Shown here piece by piece: positions 54,622 to 64,000 of a stretch of DNA of 64,000 bases. The notes below the pieces were generated by a model. It was given only the letters and a program-made list of their open reading frames with translations, did not search any database and had not been told where the DNA came from. How positions within the stretch are numbered: the first letter of the stretch is position 1; each line of letters starts with the position of its first letter. Origin of the DNA: [Phialemoniopsis] sp. UDSM-2020 (lineage: Eukaryota; Ascomycota; Sordariomycetes; Thyridiales; Thyridiaceae). The stretch is taken from assembly GCA_018873225.1 (NCBI GenBank), contig JAEILZ010000003.1, positions 5,265,435 to 5,329,434 of the forward strand. Reading direction: 5' to 3'. A program made the position numbers and the translations under genes.

Positions 54622-56974
54622 CTATTCCTGCAAAGGTGGCCTTGGCGGTCGCATCACTTGGAAGCCTTTTTCTTGTTCCGCTCGCTTCTTACGGCCCATG
54701 TCAGCAAAGGCTCCAAGTCTCCATTTATTGGATGAGGTCCGACCGCTTGACCGCCCATCCGCTGAACTCGACGGCTCCATCGAGGGGATATCTTCATCTC
54801 GTCTACCATAGAATCTGTCAGATTCCCGCAGTGAGTAGTCCACACCGGCTCTTTGTGGCGCCTGCGAGAGGGCCAAATTCAAATCATATTGTGCCTCGCC
54901 TGTCGACGAGACTGGGAGAACTGCGACAGGAGAGTTCTCTCGCGGGGTTTGGGAAAGGAAGGGCGTCGATCTTGGCCGTGGTATCCTGTAGAATGACGAA
55001 GGATCCTGCGTGTTGATATGGTCATGCCACATTGGCTCCTCGCTATGTTTGTTGCGGTGTCCAGCAGGTGTGCTTGCTCCACTGGACGGAAGATACCTCA
55101 TTTGAACAGTCTATAGATCCCGCGTCAGTCCAGTCCACAATCCAAAATCCTCAACGTACAAAACACTTGACTTACATTGATGGAACTTGATGTTCCACTG
55201 TTGACACTCAGCCGGCCGTCTTGGCAATTGTGATTACTCCACCGAGTGGATTGGAACAGACGCCAGACGGAGTTGATGAAGTAAAGCACGAAGACAATCA
55301 ACCCGTGAAGGACCAGGATTGCGTACCCAACCCACTGCTTCGCTGCTTCATCCGCAGAGGTAATGAATGCAATTTTAAGAAAAGCCGTGAACAACCGCAC
55401 AGCGGAGCAATACACCGCGGTCGAGGCGTAGAAGCGCGTGTCTTCTTTCAGAGATACATGCAGCAGCATGCTCTCAGCAGATATGAGGATGGATACTTGT
55501 GCGACAGGGTAATTCTGCAAGCTGCCAACTCCAATAGCCTGCAGTAGCGGCACTGAGTGCGGGAGATGACGGTGGAAAGCTTCTAAAACCCGGTGGACGT
55601 CTATTTGAGGACTGTCCCCTTGACCGAGACTTTCGCGCGCGGGCCTCGACTTGAGCTGCAACTGGCCATCAATCTGATGTGTGAGGAAGTAGTTGGCTCC
55701 GACGATAACGAGCAGCATCAATACGGCGAGACCGATGCGGAAGTTGGGTAGGTAACCGATGAGAATGAGGTCGTAAGCCATATAAGAAAGCAATGGCACA
55801 CTGAAGAAGCATAGGAGGATGCCAACAGTTATGCCAGCGGCCTTCTTGATGATTGCTCGGAAGGACAGGGTCGCTGTTTTTGCAGGTCGCGACACAGTCC
55901 AAAACAGGATAACGAGAACAAACAGAACCGGAGCGATGAGTAGAGCGAGATTGATAAGAGAATTGGCCAAAGTATGGAGCATGTCGTGATAGCCGAGTAT
56001 CTCAGTCATGAAGTTGAGACCCCAGGTAGCGTTGGTCACATATATGCCGCCGTCGATCCCCTTGTTCGTGTACCCGTGGAGCGGACCTCTCCAGTATAGC
56101 AAGGACGACCAGGCGAGTCTGCTTATCACTGGGACATAAAAGCCCGGGTACTCGATGCTCATCGATGCAGAGACAAACATGAATTGCAGATGTCGAAGAT
56201 AGGCGGTCACGTCAAGGACTACCGCCCAAAGCGGTCCCTGGCCGACCAGGATTGAGCCATGGTCAAGGATATAGCTTGAACCAAGCTCACTCAAGTGGGT
56301 TCGCCAGGAAGACAATGCAACGAGCGCGAGCACGCTGAGTGGGGTGAAGGTGAATGCTACTGAGGCTACTCTTCCGATATCCGGGGTAATCTTGGCAACA
56401 CCACAGTCCAGTTCCGTGCCGTTAGGCCTTTTGAATTGGAACTTTGATACGACCGTACGGAGCCGATACGCGCTTTCGAACGTATAGGTAAGATGATAGG
56501 AACACATGCGGTGTTTCCCCCGACTACGAATCAGTCAGTAAGTAGAAGACAACCCCTCCAGCTGGCGACTTACGGTGTTAAAGCTTCGGTGATTGGTAGC
56601 GGGCAATCACTTTGGAATTGCTTCAATTGCCCAACCGGCTGTCCCAGAAGTTGAAATTCTAGCGAGTTCTCTAGCGAAGGCACATCTATGTCCTCACAAG
56701 TCATGAGTGACGTGTTGTGAACTGCGAGAATATTCAGATCCAGCTCCGAGAGGCCGTCTTTTGTGTCCCATGTGCCACGGAGACTATCAATCCAGAAGGG
56801 AGTCGTCTCTGAGGAGGGAAAGTTTGGACGTAATTGGCCGCACGGATATTTTCGGACCCACGCTTTGTCGTGCCAGCCAGCTTCAGCTACGAGCGCCTGC
56901 AGGCCAAGGCCGCAAACGAGGACCTGGAACCAGCCCCATGGCGCGGGTCGCGGCACACGGATCATCTGAAGCAT
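54622..56974 (-). CDS. TRP/Flc-like membrane channel protein with ML-like N-domain
   Basis: Three exons: 56974-56574, 56523-55176 and 55110-54622, giving 745 aa. The start at 56974 (MLQMIRV) gives a signal peptide ending near QALVAEA; the ATG at 56965 is an alternative. The lumenal ML-like domain (about residues 30-190) includes TWDTKDGLSELDLNILAVHN and LTYTFESAYRLRTVVS. About nine membrane helices follow, such as VASVAFTFTPLSVLALVALS and LIAPVLFVLVILFW. The order matches the fungal TRP-like/Flc (DUF907) family, which acts in Ca2+ handling, FAD transport to the ER and wall integrity. The C-terminal 160 residues are disordered and Ser/Pro/Arg-rich. Exact subfamily (Flc, Pkd2 or other) is unsure. 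Confidence 0.85.
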
Positions 56975-58049
56975 CTCCAGGAACCAGACGCATGCGATTT
57001 TATAAGTTGAGCTACCCGCGTGGAAGGGTGCGATTGACAGAAAGCCATGTCTTGAATGACAAAGTAAGATCAAGAAATTTCTTTGCTCACGGCCCCTGAG
57101 TGAGACCCCTTTCTGGGGAGGTGGTGTGGAGCAGGCTGAGACAATCCCCACACGTTTCCCTGCCTTTCCGAGATGCTGTGTCAGCAGCTAATAAGCCACA
57201 TCTCACTCCTTCGTCCATTACGGGTTTTCGAGGACCGCAAAATGCTTGCTGAGATGACCTACCCAGGACCGCTGTGGCGTGCTTGATCTACCGTACCTTG
57301 GATGGGAGAAGTCGGCATGCCGGCTCGATTTACCCTGAAGTTTCAATGAATGGAGCGTATGTCGTCAGATGAGACGTTGGATTGGTCGCATGTATGGCAG
57401 CAGGCTCTTTGAGGGAGATGCATGCAAGGCGCCAAACCTTGGTAGTACATTACTACTTCCAGCGAGGCCGCTTGCATTGCTCGCACTCTAGAAACTCCGT
57501 CTCGTATCGATCTTTCACTTCTCTGTAGATAGACGCAGTGGCCGATACCAAATCGACCGACAAACATGAAGTGACTGTCACCGCGAAGGGAAGGCGGAAG
57601 GCATCAATGTCGGGGATAGCGATAGGGTTTAAATGCTGACGCTTCCTTTGCATGTCCAAATCGGGACAAACATGCGAGTTGATACTGCGACATGTAGATC
57701 CTCGCCCGCGGGCCCCGATGTCATGGTCTCTCTCAAACTCACCATACTTTAAACAGCAAAAGGCGAGAATGCCAAGAAATGATATCACATCAATTTCATG
57801 AAAGAAGGACATCGACGACATCAATCCTTAGCTTTCTTGTGATGTGATGGAAGTAGTTGGCACTTGCTACCACCTCAGCGTGCTGGGATAGTCCGATAAC
57901 TCCCTCTGGTTCGCAAGGCCCGGCCGTACTGACTGAGGCACCATCCTGTACAATGCCAACTATAAAGGTTGATCCTGCTTCGCGTTTATCCTCGTGAAAC
58001 GATTCAACTTGATCATCATTCTTGACAGTCTTTTCATTATCTTCGCAAT
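56975..58049. other. Divergent intergenic region before the GMC remnant
   Basis: Upstream of the TRP-like gene and the GMC remnant. Two minus-strand frames (57453-57824 and 57796-58077) show no family features. Confidence 0.45.
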
Positions 58050-60361
58050 ATGAAACGTGCCATTCTTGTCTGCGCACTGGCAGTTCCTACCTGGGCAGCC
58101 GTAAGTGCTCCTCGGCCGACAGATTACGAATATGTGGTTGTTGGATCAGGTGCTGGTGGTGGTTCAGTGGCGTAAGGCCTTTCTTGGAACTCGGAAGTGC
58201 CAAGAAAAACATCATACTGACATCTTCGTCATCTCAGGGCAACATTAGCCCGAAATGGGCATTCTGTCTTCCTGATCGAAGCAGGGGAGGCGGAGAGGCG
58301 CTGACCCAAGAGATACCTGCCCTGTAAATACAACTCCCACTGCAGCGGAAGTGCTCACCTCAGGGCAGCAGCACTAATCCGATCGCATTTCTTCAAGATC
58401 GAGCCTAGCAGCCGAGGGTCTGGACTCATCGTGGCAATTCTTCGTACACCATTACAAAAACAACGACACGCAAGCACGACGAGACCCGCATTATACTTAT
58501 TTGATGGCCAATGGTTCATACCATATCGGCCCAAACCCTCCTGCTGACGCGGTACCGTGAGTGGTCACGTAGCCTTGGTTGGCGAACTCATTCTAGGATG
58601 ACGTTTGGGCTGATTTGCTGCAATTATATCAGACTAGGAATCGTGTACCCCCGGGGTGCTACTCTTGGAGGGAGTACACAAGTGAACGCCATGAACCTTG
58701 GCGCTCCTCCTAACCACGAAGTCAGTACTCATATCTTGACGCTCCTTCCCTCACAGGCTTAACAGGGCTCTCAGCAATCCGAGTAACTGATGGTGACTAA
58801 ACAGTGGGACTACATTGCTGAGCTTACCGGCGATGCCTCTTTTGGTGGGGAAGCTATGAGGAAATACTTCATGGAGCTTGAGCACTGTAACTATCTGCCC
58901 GAAGGCACTGAGGGCCATGGCTTTGGGGGCCCTATTACTGTGAGACAGCCTCCCGACCTTCTTCGCGTGTTCGTTCTGAGGGCTTACTTTAGACAGCTGT
59001 CTCGGAATAACGTAACCTACCTCACTGGTTCTGCGGGCAAGGCTGCACTTCTGTCTGAAGGATTTCAGGAAGTAGAAGGTAAGAGCCCTGGAAGTCCCGA
59101 GGCTCTGGGTGATCTACTTCTTCGGGACCCTTATCCACCAGGGGAATACTCCGAAGGGGTCTTCATGCTCACTCCCGCTGTCACTGAGAACAAGCGTCGA
59201 TCTGGTGCCCGCGACTGGATTGCCAGCACCATGAACACCATGAGTGAGGATGGCTCTCCAAGGTACTCTCTGACGCTCTCGACGAATTCTTTGGTTACTC
59301 GAGTCTTGTTCGACGAAAGTGCCGAGATTCCCAGAGCCTATGCCGTTGAGTACATGGTAGGAGAGGCTCTGTATGCTGCTGATCAGCGATACGATCCCGA
59401 GACATCCGGAGAGACAAGGACCGTCGTCGCATCACGTGAGGTGATCGTCGCAGGAGGCGCCTTCAACACGCCACAGATTCTCAAACTGAGCGGAGTTGGC
59501 CCTCGTCAAGAGTTGGAGGATATGGGAATCCCTGTGATTGCCGATGTTCCAGCCGTGGTAAGCAGAGCAACCATTTGGTTAGATCCTTGGGTTCATGTTC
59601 TAAGTCGGCGATAGGGTTCTTTTCTTCAGGACAACTATGAGACTGTGGTGATTGCAAACGCGTCTATCGAATGGGACGATTATGCTAAAAACTGCACTCT
59701 TCAATTGAACGCCACTGATCCATGCTATCGAGACTGGCTGAATGGATATGGGCCGTGGGGCGAGGCTGCGGGGCCAGTTGGCATCGTGTATCGATCTTCC
59801 TTGAGCGATAACGACCACCCAGACTTGTTTGTTCTTGGGTTCCCCGGCGCTGCAGCTCGAGGCTTCTATCCTGGCTTCTCTCATATGGAGCCTGCCCTAG
59901 CTGCATTCACCTGGGACGTGGTGCAAATGCCCGGCCCTGGTAATGACGCAAAGGGAAGTGTAACGCTTCGATCGTTGAACCCTCGCGACGCACCGATTAT
60001 TGACTTCAATTACTTCGATGGGGATGCCGGGGAACGGGATGTCGAGGCTCTGGTAGCAGGGGCCGATCTGGGACTGCGCATTTTCAACCGGACTGGCGAG
60101 CCGATGGCGCCCTTCACGACCATCTACCCAGAAGAACGGATGGACTTTGGCCAGTTCGTCAGAGACCGGGCTTTTGGGCATCATGCGACAGGGACTTGCC
60201 GCATGGGACCGCGAAACCACCTTGATGCGTGCATCGACTCTCGGTTTCGTGTTAATGGTGTCAAGGGCCTGCGCGTGGTTGATGCCTCGGTATTTCCTCG
60301 CGCGCCGGGCGCTTGGACATGGTGGACTCTGATTGTATTTTGCTCTCGCTACCTAGACTAA
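58050..60361 (+). pseudogene. Decayed GMC oxidoreductase (choline-dehydrogenase-like)
   Basis: Six exons can be traced: 58050-58171, 58238-58323, 58398-58556, 58633-58720, 58805-59557 and 59630-60361. A signal peptide (MKRAILVCALAVPTWAA) precedes the FAD motif VVGSGAGGGSVAA. The body keeps PRGATLGGSTQVNAM, GGAFNTPQILKLSGVGP and HHATGTCRMGP with the active-site His, all typical of glucose-methanol-choline enzymes. Three defects suggest it is dead or dying. First, exon 2 is one base short between LIEAGEAE and EALTQEIPAL, so the frame reaches a stop. Second, the usual GxNLQ is missing at the exon 5/6 junction. Third, the C-terminus diverges after FPRAPGA and ends early, without the family's last helix. 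A sequencing error could explain only the first defect. Confidence 0.75.
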
Positions 60362-60369
60362 AACGAGGC

Positions 60370-61485
60370 TCACTCTTCCCCCACAAGCATCTCAATCGTT
60401 CGATGGTCCACAATAGACGCGGCATACCGTTCCACCATAGCCCGTACACGCTCCTCCTTTTGCATCGAGTACGGCGTGAGAATCCAGCCCAGTCCGGTCA
60501 TTTGTGCCTTGCGATACTCAGTCCGAACCTCCGGGTCTTCGACCAAGAACGACGGACCGCCGTGCTTTGCAAGCGCCGCGAGGTAGTGCTCGACGACCGC
60601 CCATTCATGAGTGCGTCGCCCCTCGACACTCATCATGCTCACAGCAAAATAAGCCAGGTCGTGGAAGCAGGAGCCCGTGTGCACAATCTGCCAGTCGAGG
60701 AAGCGCACGTCGGTCTCGTCGCCGGCCGGGTGGTACGTGTTGCCACTGTGCGGGTCGCCATGTAACAGACAGCGGAAGCGTGGGTTGCGTGTAGCAAAGT
60801 ACGCCTCAAGCGCGCCCGCTGTACGGGAACGGTCGTCACGGATGATAGCTGGGAGCGATGGGCGGCCGTCGGCAAGGACCATGTCGTCCCACATGGCGAC
60901 CAGGCCACGCAAAGTCTCGTCGTACATAGGCACGGAGAGCCAAGTGTGCTCTTTGTCGGTCCAGCCCCAAGTCTGTGCATGCAAGGCGGCGAGCTGCTCG
61001 ACTCCACGGAGGACGGATGCGAGACTATAAGTCCGCGTTGCGTCTCCGAAGGCGAAGCCGGCCTGTTCCAGGTCTTCCATGGCGAGGATGGCCTGATCCG
61101 GGCTCGAGGCAGCCCACCAAACCCGTGGGAGGTGAAGACCACCGTTGGCACCATCCCCGGGTATGGCCCGAGCAAAATGCGTGAAGAAATCGACCTCGCG
61201 CGTAAAGACGCGCACGAGGATGGGCTTGTAGCCTGGGACAGCGAACATAGCTGGGTTGAAACCGCCCTTGAGACATATGTGCTTGGGCCTGAGCTTGGTG
61301 GGCTCAATGTTGTCATTCTCTTCGTCATAGGCCAGCGTGATGTAGAGCTTGCTACTGGTCTCGAATAGGCGCTGTTGGGTCACAACGAAGGAAGAGATCT
61401 TGTCTGTCTCAAAGATAGACTGGAGCCAAGCCAGAGTGACCTCTTCGGTGGCATTCGGCATAGGCATTGGTGCGATTGACCCCAT
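60370..61485 (-). CDS. APH/CHK-like small-molecule kinase
   Basis: A single exon of 371 aa from ATG 61485. The kinase-like fold has CLKGG (Lys73) for ATP, Glu-rich helix VRVFTREVDFF, the catalytic HGDPHSGN (Asp244 and Asn249) and the metal-binding FLDWQ (Asp264). This is the EcKinase/APH (DUF1679-like) group seen in fungi and insects, related to choline, aminoglycoside and ecdysteroid kinases. Members phosphorylate hydroxyls on small molecules; the substrate here is unknown. It lies tail-to-tail with the GMC remnant with only 8 bp between stops, so the two transcripts must overlap. No signal peptide; cytosolic. Confidence 0.85.
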   Translation of the reverse strand: MGSIAPMPMPNATEEVTLAWLQSIFETDKISSFVVTQQRLFETSSKLYITLAYDEENDNIEPTKLRPKHICLKGGFNPAMFAVPGYKPILVRVFTREVDFFTHFARAIPGDGANGGLHLPRVWWAASSPDQAILAMEDLEQAGFAFGDATRTYSLASVLRGVEQLAALHAQTWGWTDKEHTWLSVPMYDETLRGLVAMWDDMVLADGRPSLPAIIRDDRSRTAGALEAYFATRNPRFRCLLHGDPHSGNTYHPAGDETDVRFLDWQIVHTGSCFHDLAYFAVSMMSVEGRRTHEWAVVEHYLAALAKHGGPSFLVEDPEVRTEYRKAQMTGLGWILTPYSMQKEERVRAMVERYAASIVDHRTIEMLVGEE

Positions 61486-62726
61486 TTTGCCAACGGTATC
61501 TGAAACGGAAAGGTCATGGAGATGCTATGCCTCTCCCATGGGGGAAAAGGAATGTCCTGGGAATCGCGATGCTCATAAATCAGACGAGCACAATGTGACC
61601 GCTGTTTCCAAGCTAGTGCGAGTCAATTTTTCGGTCCCGAGCTTGACATGGGATATCTGCGGAGCGATGCGTCTTTTCTTTCACTGCAGGGAGATCAACA
61701 ACTTGCATGCACAGGGTTGTTGATGTTGGTTCGAGATGTAACAGGGATACCTATCCCTTCAAATTCGCAAGGTTGGGCACGTGAGGTCTTCCCGCTAACC
61801 GCGGTTTACCGTGAGAGACAAGGCCTGAAGAGCCCTGTCGGTTCGAGCAGGGATTGAATTCCCACCGAGTTTTGCTTGCGAATCGTTCATGTCGCATTTT
61901 CACCCGGCATACGCGACACCAGTTGGGCAGGCCTGGGCTATTGAAAAGGTCCTCCGTATGATCCCAGTCCGGGTTGGCCGGTCCGCCGTGGACCGCATGG
62001 GACATGGGAGGGTCCCCGGTCGAGCTCGCCTCACAGCCCAGGCCAATGAGGAGATCTAATAATGGGTCTGCCCAGGACCAATACATCGACTTGCAGCCAA
62101 CACCTTCAGCGACCAGGAACAGACCAATGCGGTTGCAACAAACATCACGCCTGCAACATAACGTTGCAACTAATTTCGACCAACTGATGGATACTCGCCA
62201 GGGTGTTCAGACCCAAACGTGAACGACGATGGTTGGATGGTGTGGTGATCACAAACCGCGGACCTCGAAAGGTATACTTTCACATCCAAAAGGGGGCTAC
62301 CTTTCTAGACCCTGTCCGTCTCTGTGATCACTGTTGAGGGGCTCCGGATTGGGGAAGACCTGGGGCTATGAGGATTAGTTGTGGCAGTTGGGATTTGGGC
62401 TACCCAGTCCATGGAAGCAACAATGCTCTGACGAAAGGGTAACGAGTCCGGGATCAGGCAGCTGCTGATCCTTGCAAGATGGATGAAGTACGAGCCCTGT
62501 CTCCGAGCATTCAGACGTCCCTGCTCCTTCCAGATTGCCCTTTGCTCATGTTGGTCTCGTGTTGGTCAACATAATACTAAAACACTTTCGTCCAGGCTTT
62601 CAGGGGCAGAGCAATGGCAAGATGAGCTCGACTTAGTACACTTAAAATGAACACGCCTTGCTATCGTCAAGGCGCCCTGCTTCTGTATCTTCTGACCGTC
62701 TACCCAATCTCTCAATAATTGCCACA
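61486..62726. other. Divergent intergenic region
   Basis: Upstream of the kinase and of the rhodopsin-domain gene. A small hairpin at 61833-61852 (CCCTG/CAGGG stem) is not a tRNA. No gene supported. Confidence 0.45.
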
Positions 62727-64000
62727 ATGGCCGCCCGCGATGTCTACTATCCGCTCATCATCACTTTCTTCGTAATTGATACCTTGGTCGTCACAACGCG
62801 CCTTTACACGAGAGTCTGGACGAAATCGGTAGGGTACGATGACGCCCTGATGGTCATATCCTTGGTATGTACGGTCGAACTGGGAGAAGGCTCGCACCAT
62901 CGTGTCCATGCTAAGCATCCAGCTCTAGGTCGGATTTCTTGTCTTTGGGGCCTTGGAAATGCAAGCAATTCATTATGGTATCGGTGCTGCGACAGTCGAG
63001 ACCGGTTTTGACATGATCAAGGCAGCAAAGGTAACTCAGAGTACCCAGACAGAGGCTGTCAAGTCTTCTAAGCTCACAAATCAGTTCTTTACCATTGCCC
63101 AGCTCGTATATATTGTGGCCTCCGGCATCGCCAAGATCTCCGTCGCTCTCGTTCTGTTACGCCTTACCAATCGTTCCGATATGCAAGTAGCACGACTCGT
63201 TTTGTGGTGCATCATGGTCGTCATCTTCATATTTACTGTCGTCGTCACGCTCATTTTCGCACTCCAATGTCGCCCTTTATCATTCGCTTGGGGTGTTGGC
63301 ACAGGCACCTGCATCGACACATCCATCATCGGACAGGCCGCGCTGGCTTTGTCAATCGAGGATGTTGTTACCAGCTGGCTCAGTGCGGTATGAACCTTTA
63401 TCTGCTTGCTGCCCACTTTGGCAACGAATCGCCATGTGCTTATGGAAATCTATTCTAGGCCTTCCCCGTGTACCTGCTGTGGAAGGTGGCAATTCCTCTC
63501 AAAGTGAAGCTGACTGTCTACGTCCTGTTGGGCTTTGGAGCGGTGTAAGTCTGCTAGAGAGGGTTGTATCTCTTAGTGTCTGTCCAGCATTGCTAACAAA
63601 CGCCCGGAAAATCTAGGAGCTCGGTAGCTACGATAGTACGGCTGAAATACGTCATCATCGTCAAAAACCTCTCCGGCGGTGGTGGTGTCGCTGCTGCTCA
63701 GAGTGTCGATATTGCTGTGCTAGCAACTATCTAGTAAGCTGCCGCAACTCCCTGGAGGACGAGTCATATTGGTCTGGCTATTCACCTGCTGATCCTTATA
63801 GCTCCATTCTCGAAATCGCTCTTAGTATATTCGCCGCAGCTCTTGTAGCCCTACGCCCACTGATGCGCAGAATCGGTATCTTCTCCGACAACTCCTCGGC
63901 GGGCAAGTCCGGCTCCAAGACCGACGAATCTTATGCGATACGCACTTTCGGGCAGGGCAATCGCAACGCCAACGGGGCTATCAAATTGGACGATATCGAC
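62727..64000 (+). CDS. Fungal rhodopsin-domain integral membrane protein (partial, 3' end off window)
   Basis: Exons 62727-62864, 62929-63387, 63459-63544, 63617-63733 and from 63802 to the edge. The opening YYPLIITFFVIDTLVVTTRL, then YTRVWTKSVGYDDALMVIS, is the standard start of the fungal rhodopsin-like (Pth11-related) seven-helix family. SSKLTNQFFTIAQLVYIVAS, then KISVALVLLRL, matches its third and fourth helices. CRPLSFAWGVGTGTCIDTS is the conserved extracellular loop. After the last helix (ILEIALSIFAAALVALRPLM) the cytoplasmic tail begins (SSAGKSGSKTDESYAIRT) and runs past 64000. No CFEM domain is visible at the N-terminus. Function of this clade is mostly unknown; some members sense surfaces during infection. 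Confidence 0.88.

Noticed and set aside
57453..58077. Two minus-strand frames before the GMC remnant
   Set aside because: No family features, and one covers the GMC start and signal peptide.
58238..58323. Reading GMC exon 2 as intact through another intron
   Set aside because: No donor/acceptor pair in the 86 bases restores the frame; a missing base is simpler.
61833..61852. GGTTCGA inside a small hairpin, suggesting a tRNA T-arm
   Set aside because: The loop is 10 nt rather than 7 and no acceptor stem, D-arm or anticodon arm can be paired upstream.

Overview
The window is nuclear DNA of a filamentous ascomycete, most likely a Sordariomycete. The reasons are compact genes with short introns (about 50-90 bp, GTANGT-like donors, RCTRAC-like branch sites), mixed strands without operons, and fungal-only families: siderophore MFS, Zn2Cys6 factors, Fungal_trans_2 proteins, a TRP/Flc-like channel, a fungal rhodopsin-domain protein and an App1-type phosphatase. 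I see 25 genes: 23 complete, one probable pseudogene, and one cut by the right edge. No tRNA, rRNA, CRISPR array or intact transposon was recognised. Exon boundaries were worked out by hand from reading frame, splice consensus and remembered family conservation, with no transcript data.

Layout. 0-11 kb is housekeeping: an RVS161/Hob3 BAR protein, an endophilin-like BAR protein, cyclin H (Ccl1 of TFIIH) and a large BIRC6/UBE2O-type ubiquitin-conjugating enzyme with a Cys-rich N-terminus and a probable SUMO-interacting motif. 13-22 kb holds a secreted L-amino-acid oxidase, an App1-type phosphatidate phosphatase, a glutathione S-transferase and a secreted 5'-nucleotidase. 22-31 kb holds a methyltransferase-like protein, an unrecognised coiled-coil protein ending in PPxY motifs, and a divergent pair of secretory-pathway glycan enzymes (GH47 mannosidase and GT90 transferase).

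32-48 kb is an accessory block: a siderophore transporter, a Zn2Cys6 regulator divergent from an aldo/keto reductase, a short-chain dehydrogenase, a Fungal_trans_2 protein, a CorA-like membrane protein, a type I Baeyer-Villiger monooxygenase and an allantoate-permease-like MFS transporter. The regulator, reductases, monooxygenase and transporter look like a catabolic or detoxification cluster without a biosynthetic backbone enzyme. A 4.6-kb gene-poor stretch follows, then an MFS sugar transporter with candidate CreA sites, a TRP/Flc-like channel, a decayed GMC oxidoreductase, an APH/CHK-like kinase and a rhodopsin-domain protein.

The most interesting observations are the SIM plus Cys-rich plus BIRC6-type E2 architecture, the Zn2Cys6/AKR divergent promoter with CGG palindromes inside a possible Baeyer-Villiger cluster, a 16-bp E-box palindrome upstream of the siderophore transporter, an oxidase whose last exon is only a stop codon, and frequent use of AAG 3' splice sites.
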